The notes below the pieces were generated by a model, which was given only the letters and a program-made list of their open reading frames with translations, made no database searches and had not been told where the DNA came from. From Adenanthera pavonina (Eukaryota > Streptophyta > Magnoliopsida > Fabales > Fabaceae): a stretch of 64,000 bases of DNA. Shown here piece after piece: positions 57,560 through 64,000 of the stretch. The position numbers and the translations under genes were made by a program. The DNA lies in NCBI GenBank assembly GCA_026686845.1, contig JAIVEN010000010.1, forward strand, positions 38,414,001 through 38,478,000. Reading direction: 5' to 3'. The first letter of the stretch is position 1. Every line of letters starts with the position of its first letter.

Positions 57560-60198
57560 ATGGGTCATCAAATAATTTATTTTGTGTAATGTTTAAAATC
57601 CATCATTTGGAGGATTATAGTTAAACCTACTTTCCTTCTCATTGTTTTCTTGAATTGACCTTTTCTATAATTAGGTCTTCTATGCATTGAGAATAAGATA
57701 AAAACGAGTTTTATTTGTGTGTCGTATTTTGTTTAATGGATGATTAGGATGGTTAAGGATGGCCTCTCAGAGCCCATCATTTATCATCCCGCTCCCTCTT
57801 AATAATATTTTCTAAATAATGGTCCAACCCATAAATTCATTTCATTTTATTTTCTTTTATCCTAAAAAAACTCTCAAACACACTTTTAATCTTTTCTCAA
57901 ATCTAAGGGAGAGATTTTAATATTATTTTATTTGATTTAGGAGAAAATGTAAGAAAAAATAAATAAATATAAATGAAATTTATCATTTTCTCTCCAAAAC
58001 CCCCCACTTAAAAGGGATGGGAAGGAACTACTTGTTGAGCCAAAAAAAAGAAAAATTTTAATTTTTCCTCCTTCCCTCCAATTCCCTCCACTAGGGTTAA
58101 TGTTAATCATGTTTCTTATCATCTATTCATGACATTGTGATGGATTATTTATGCATTCTCGGTGACTCATTGTGATATTCAATTGCTAGTGTTTTTAATA
58201 ATGTTAAGAAAATAGAATTCATTGATCGAGGTACCAATTTATGATTCACGGACTGAATTGATCTGGAAATTGACTCAACTGTAATTGAATTAATATATTT
58301 TCTATTATCTATAGATATTAAAAAAATATATAATAAAATTAATATAATAATTACGAAAAATTGAATTTAATTTATAATACACAACTCTCATTAAATTTGG
58401 GTCATGTATAAATATCTAACGCACATACAAATTTGAACATATGAAAAAAAAAATACAAGTAAAGGACAATATTTTCCTGCCCCGGAGATTCCACAAATAA
58501 CAAAATTTATGAGCAAAGAGACATCACAACTAGCTAGCTGCATTACTAATCAAGGAATTCTCCATAATCCTCAATTTCCATCGTAGCTCATACCAGAGGG
58601 TAATCACAACATGCCAGTAAATGAGTACAGGTACAGAATACATATACCATTTGGGGCTACAATGAAACTGATTAATTGGCAGAAGGTAGAGAAGGGGTTA
58701 CCTCATAAACAAGAGTGCTGTAGGATGCGTTGGTTATGGAGGATAAGACAAAAAGGTTACATCTACTGGATGATTTTGATATGGAATTAGCTCTGAAGAG
58801 TTCCCTTGATGGTCAGAATGAAAAGGCATTGTAACTTCTCTCATAATAATAGAAATATTTATAAAATTTATTATATTTTTGTAACTATTATTTTATAATG
58901 TTATATTTTGTTATCATTTTTAAATCATAATATGAAGATATTTTTTTTCTTAAAATCATCTTTTTTAAAATTTTAGTTTACTTTTCATTTCATTTTATTC
59001 TGGAAACAATTTTTCCTTAATGAGGCAGAAAACGTGAATACGGGTTGGAGGAGAAAATGTTTATAAAGATTTTTTACATTTAAAGTCAACTAGATTTAAT
59101 TTCATCCTAGCGTCATTAATTTTGATGTGTGAAGAAGAATAAACTTAAGAAAAATATTTATATGTTTTTCTTTACGTATTTTTTATGTTATTTTTTAATT
59201 AAAAATATACATGTTAATTATTTTTAATATATTATAGATTTAGTCATTAATTATATATGGAAAGTATTAACTCCTTGAACTTAAAAAAATTTTAAAAATC
59301 TAAATGTTAAATTTTAATTAAAAAATATCATAAAAACATATTAAAAAAGTATATAAATTTAGTCCTAAACTTAAATTATTACTCCCTCTAATTCTTAATA
59401 AAAGACCATTTTAACCGAATCACGTGAATTAAGAAGGGGAGTTAAAACTAATTAACTACCTTGATTTCTCAAAAAATCCTAACATTTTTCCAAAACTACC
59501 CTTATTTAATTTCTCTCTTTTTCTCTTTGAATACATTAAATAGAGGCATTTTTTGGAAATGTATAATAAATATCACCTCGTATATTGTAAAGAATCTTAT
59601 ATTCAGGATCAAGGTAAAAGATCCTATATATAGGACTGAAGGAAGTATCATCTTTAGTAAGAAAGAACAATTTTGAGGAATTTGCATTCGGTGTGATGAG
59701 CACCCCAAGCTCATCAGCTATAGAAAATCTGGACCGTCCACATTTAATCTGGACAATCTAGATTTACAGTTTCTTATTTTAATTTTTTTACATAATAATA
59801 ATATTTTTTAAAAAACTAACCCTTATAAAATTATTTTTATTTTATATTTTATATTTAATAAAATAAAAATATATTAAAAATATAATTATAAAATATAATT
59901 AAATCTGAACAGTCCATATTTGATATGACGGTTCAGACATATGTGATGAGCACGAATGTGGTCTCCAATTTTGAGAAAAATGAAAAAAAAGAAAGGAATG
60001 AAGGAAGGATTTCATAAAAATATTATTTTTTATTTATAAAAAGTTTAAATGATATATACCAAATAAAATTTATAAAAATTTTTCTCTATCTTTTTTTTTA
60101 TAAAATTTTTTTTTTATGTATACCAATCCTGGCCCCTACATCTATTTTTCTTTTAGCCGCTGTCCGATACAAAGCCGTACATATACAGAGATCCAGCC
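57560..60198. other. Non-coding flank of module gene B
   Basis: 57560-59130 matches 12357-13930. From about 59150 to 60140 there is roughly 1 kb of AT-rich sequence with no match in arm A, including a Stowaway-like element and a pair of similar stretches ('gtgatgagca' near 59693 and 59942). It ends at the unoccupied 'tccag' target site 60194-60198. No gene seen. Confidence 0.55.
59382..59645. mobile_element. Stowaway-like MITE
   Basis: Left end 'ctccctctaattcttaata', right end 'atataggactgaaggaag', roughly inverted, with TA on both sides (59380-59381, 59646-59647). It lies in the part of the spacer that arm A lacks. Confidence 0.65.
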
Positions 60199-60731
60199 AT
60201 GGACACGGAAGAGAATCAGAGTTATAGTGTACATTTCGCTTAATGGACCACCAATTAGCCTGTTTTAGAAAACAAAAAATAATTAATATGAGCCCATGAA
60301 GTAAAATTGTTCACAAAATTTTCCACAAAATCTTAGTTTGATGTGAACTTTTTTGAAGTATCAACTTATTCTTTTAAACACAATATAATATAGCAAACAG
60401 CTTCAATTCACTCTTTTCTTTCTTCTTCTTGTAAAAGTGAAACTGCGCGCCCGGTAGAACTCACAGAATAAAGGAAGCCAACGCGAGAAAGATTGAAGAG
60501 AAGAAGGCATCTCAATCCCAAAACTCTTATTCATCTTGCAGCTGTAATTCTGGCCAGCGCGGGAGGGGTTTGATTGAATGCTAGTGTGGTCCTTTGAAGA
60601 GTTACTTTCCTTTTTTTTCCTCATTCTATGACAGAAATCTTCGTACAAACACATCCTAATCTTTTTCTCATTGCTTCGATTCTCCAATGTACTCTAGCCT
60701 TAGGTGCTCTTGATACCTGGAAAAGAACAGT
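60199..60731 (+). promoter_or_regulatory. Upstream region of the second membrane-CNOT11 gene
   Basis: Matches 19246-19792 over nearly its full length without the Gypsy insertion, so it shows the ancestral upstream arrangement. It holds the same GC-rich leader (gcgcgcccggtag, ccagcgcgggaggggt). Confidence 0.45.
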
Positions 60732-63700
60732 ATGAATGATCTTTTTCGGAAATTGTTCGAAAATGAGTCCAAGTTTTGGAGTTTTGCGGGGGGTGCGTCA
60801 GCCATAATTGGCCTGGTTTGTTTTGCTTTGAGCCCCACCTTCATCAAGTTAATTGGAGGGTGGAATTTTCTCCGTGTCCTTATTTATGTGGTGGTCAGTT
60901 TAGTTATCCTGTGCTTCGCCTTGTTAGCCAAGAGAATTCCAGTTTCAGAGAGATTCCAAAGTCATGTGATGGCTTTAAGTTTTGTTCTGACCAGTTTGAT
61001 CACCTCTCTGCATGATAAATTCCTGGGTGGAAAACCAGACAAATTGATCACTGCCTCGTATGCTTCATTTGCTTTGACATCGCTGTCCATGTCAAGGAAG
61101 TTTGAGTTCGGATTCGAAACAGGGCTCTTCTCTTTTTTCCTGGCAATGTGTATTACAGAACTTATCAAGATGAGCTGGAATTTCTCTCCGATCATAGTTG
61201 TCTGCTACGTCCTCATTGTTCTTCGCCACTATTCAGACTCCCAATCACAGAGTGGCGAAAATGGGTATCTTCCCACTCATGTTGATCCTGCAAATCAAGC
61301 AACCAATGGAGACATCAATCGGCAGGTCTTTCACGAGTTTTCCAGCAAAATATTAAAGAAACTGAACTTGAGATGAAACATTGTTACTTCAATTAACATG
61401 TATCATGCTTCAGGTTTTTTTTTTTCTTTACAGACGCAACATTACCTAAGGATCGGGATAGTTTCAGGGGAAAGCATAGCTAGGGACCATGAACAAAACG
61501 GGGAAGACAGGACAAGTTCAAATTTGTCTTTTCAAGCTGTAGGTGTTCAAATCCAGTATCCACTATAAATATTCGTTTTATTTGTTTGATTCTCTTGTGT
61601 TAATTGACTGAACAGATATTATTTTCATACAGAGGCATCATTCCCCAGGATTTGAAGTTTCAGGGGAGAGCATAGCTACAGACCATGAACAAAATGGTGA
61701 AGAAGACGGGACAAGTTCATCATTTCAAGCTGTAGAAGACTAATTTCAGTACAAATACATTGATTTTAATTTATTGATTTTATCCCCAGTCTTATGTTAA
61801 TGGTTTTGATTTTTTGTAGGAACTCTCAAACCAAGATAATGTTTCTTCAGTAAACAACATGTTAACAATTGAAAACGACTTGATGCAGCGTTCTCCTGAG
61901 CATAATTTTAATCCACAACACCTAACAGGGGAATCCCTAAGGTCCTACTCTTAAACACCTTATCTCCTACACTTTTAATGGCTATGCGCAATATTTAGAG
62001 TCATTGTGATAATAATTAACTTTAACTTACACAACTTAAAAGATACTAATGTGAATCTAGTCTTGAATATCTTTTCCTTATAACTCTTTCTTTTTGGGTG
62101 GAAAAAGAAACCTAATAAGGTGAAGTACCTGGGAAATCAAGAAGTATAGTCCTGGATATCTAACTTAATAAGGGAGGACAAGATAAAATTTGTTCATGCA
62201 TTATTAGTATGTTAATTATTTTTAGTCATTGATGGGCAATATGTTTTGAAATAGCATCTCATGAGATGCTTCATTCTAATTGAGTACCATAACAGTACTG
62301 TAAGAGAATAATAAATCTCACAAGGTCCATGTTAGGTAGGGTATGGGAAAATTTTAGACATGGGAAAAATCAGTTTCTTGAGTATTTATGAAAAAATACA
62401 TGAACAAGTATTACTGTTGATTTAAATATAAAATTCATGAGTTATTTAATTCTATCAAACGTAGGATTTGTTTTTATTTTTTCATTCACATTCGATTTTA
62501 ACAAGAGACAAGAATTTCTACTTTGACTTCTAGTAATAAGTCATTCAATATAACAAAAGAAAATAATTGTAATAAGCATGGTGTTATATGGTGTCTTGCA
62601 GGAGGAGGAAGATAAATGGAATCCAAAATGTGAGTCAATCAGTTATGACCCTATTGAAGATATATCTTCCCAATTTGAGATCGTTCCCACTAGAAATAGA
62701 TTTGACTGCTTGCAATTGCAGGAACTCTCTGACCAAGAAGATGATGCTTCTTCAAGAACCCCACCACAATCCCCAAGGTCCTACGTACTCTTAAATACCC
62801 TTACTTTTTTATTATTGATTATATGTTTATAAATATTGCTCAATATTTTTTATTTTTTATTTTTGTGTTTTTAAAGTAAGGACACAATATCCTTTTTTTT
62901 TTTCATTTAATTCTAGTTTGTGTACAAACCTTAGATGCAGAAAAAAAAAATTCGAAAAAGAAAACTTAGATATTTAAACTTATTTATGCATCACTTTTTT
63001 ACTCCATTCCATTCCACATCATTTCATTAATACTTAAAATTCTTGTTTCCAATCAAATAAGAATATGTGTTTTTTTTTTTACACACCATTTTATGCAACA
63101 TTCCCCCAAGGATTGGAGAAGTATCAGAGGAAAGCCTATCATCTAGGGACGATTAGTAGAATAACAAAGAATAACTTTCTACATACCTCAGAGTTCTTAG
63201 CCTCTTTGACAATTGGCCATATGTAGGTGACTAAATTCAGTATAAATACTTCCATTTTATTGATTTGATTCTCTAGTCTTATAGTAATAAAAAAATAGTT
63301 GTTAATGGATAATAATGATAGAGATGAAATAGATATTTCACATTTTGATTGTTATGTGATGGAAAAAGATTCATTTTTCTTAGTATGAAAAATGGAGCCT
63401 AAGATCACCAACAAGGTCCTCACATGGTAAATAGCTGGGTTTCTTAAACATGTTGTCATGGATTCAATCTCTAACTATGTGAATGAAGAAGACCTTTTTT
63501 GGGAGACACAAAATCTACTTCGGTGATCTCTATATCTTGAAGGGAATAGTCTTCGGTTGTGACATAAAAAATGGGGCCTAAGGTCCAACTATTAAACACC
63601 TATCTCCTATAATGTTTTTCTTGGACAGATTATCTCCTTGACTGTATATACTAATGTTATGTGTGTTGGTATTACCAGATGGGCAGCAGTAAGGGACTTA

Positions 63701-64000
63701 ATTGCAAAAGCTCTGGAGGGACAACTTGCACCATCACAGCAAGAGGTGATTACTATTAGTCAGTAATGCTACCATGCCAATTCGTGCTAATGATGCATCA
63801 ATATTTAATTATTATGGACATGAGTAACACTTGTAGAAGTCACGAATTTATATCTAGTTTTCTGTGTCCTGAATTCTAATTTTGTACATGTTACTTTGAT
63901 TCAATATCTGTCCCATGAATTCAAACAACTTTTACAAAGATTGGCTATATTGTGTCTGTGGACAATGGACAAGGAGAAAGATCGGTTTTTGGTCAATCTG
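60732..64000 (+). CDS. Second membrane/linker/CNOT11 gene, cut by window end
   Basis: Exons with identical lengths and phases to the first copy: 60732-61325 (198 codons, six hydrophobic segments), 61434-61538, 61633-61731, 61820-61941 or 62602-62777, and 63679-63745, which starts the CNOT11 domain (AVRDLIAKALEGQLAPSQQE). Further CNOT11 exons lie beyond the window; 63746-64000 matches the intron at 22640-22890. The membrane exon differs from the first copy at about 26 of 198 residues, mostly near its N-terminus and C-terminal end, while about residues 95-150 are identical. The CNOT11 exon here is closer to the usual family sequence than in the first copy. All visible exons are open. Confidence 0.65.
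62602..62777 (+). CDS. Linker exon 5 of the second gene copy
   Basis: 176 bp, phase 0/2, open, EEEDKW to PPQSPR; counterpart of 21661-21836. Exon 4 (61820-61941) is also open and has the same phases, so the same either/or choice is kept in both paralogues. Confidence 0.6.
63085..63200 (+). pseudogene. Decayed FQA-type exon, lost in arm A
   Basis: 'tatgcaacattcccccaagg' and 'agtatcagaggaaagcc' match the FQA-type exons and the debris at 43355-43450, but the frame is broken. Arm A has a deletion of about 150 bp here (between tccaatcaa and gttcttagcc, about 22105). An isolated decayed donor context (ctaaggtccaacta) follows at about 63578, also seen at 22472 and 43831. Confidence 0.45.

Overview
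The window looks like nuclear DNA of a eudicot plant. It is AT-rich, its genes have many short exons split by GT-AG introns, and it carries plant-type Ty3/Gypsy, CACTA, Mutator-like, hAT-like and Stowaway-like elements. The species cannot be named from sequence alone. The conserved host genes recognised are the C-terminal part of CNOT11 (CCR4-NOT complex subunit 11) and a fragment of a plant BTB/POZ (T1-type) gene.

Layout: (1) 1-8228, a decayed Ty3/Gypsy element, seen from inside its left LTR to the end of its right LTR, with gag debris near 2 kb. (2) 8337-13930, a CACTA element, then the last five exons of a gene built from small repeated exons and ending in a basic terminal exon ('module gene A'); a Mutator-like MITE sits in one intron. 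(3) 14039-19240, a young intact Ty3/Gypsy element whose polyprotein frame runs into its own 3' LTR. (4) 19793-26125, a gene whose exons join, all in phase, a six-segment membrane domain, a repeated-exon linker and the CNOT11 C-terminal domain. (5) 28063-37709, a Tat/Retand-like Ty3/Gypsy element on the minus strand with a spliced antisense gene and a TTGACC-rich tandem array. (6) 38156-43750, a truncated BTB gene, then a decayed middle copy of the membrane/module gene. (7) 44036-57559, a second copy of the module gene A block, starting inside a copy of the old LTR and interrupted at 46859-56483 by a second Retand-like element. (8) 60732-64000, a second membrane/module/CNOT11 gene, cut by the window end.

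Regions 2-4 and 7-8 are the two arms of a large tandem segmental duplication (about 7868-26 kb and 44036-64 kb). Several insertions have a clean empty site in the other arm, which orders events: old LTR and CACTA first, then the duplication, then the Mutator-like MITE, the Gypsy element at 14 kb and the Retand-like element at 47 kb.

The best candidate for something undescribed is the gene family itself: a membrane domain, a multiplying set of small exons with fixed splice phases, and exchangeable C-termini (CNOT11 domain or a short basic tail). All gene models come from reading frame, splice sites and paralogue comparison by eye; no transcript data or database search was available.
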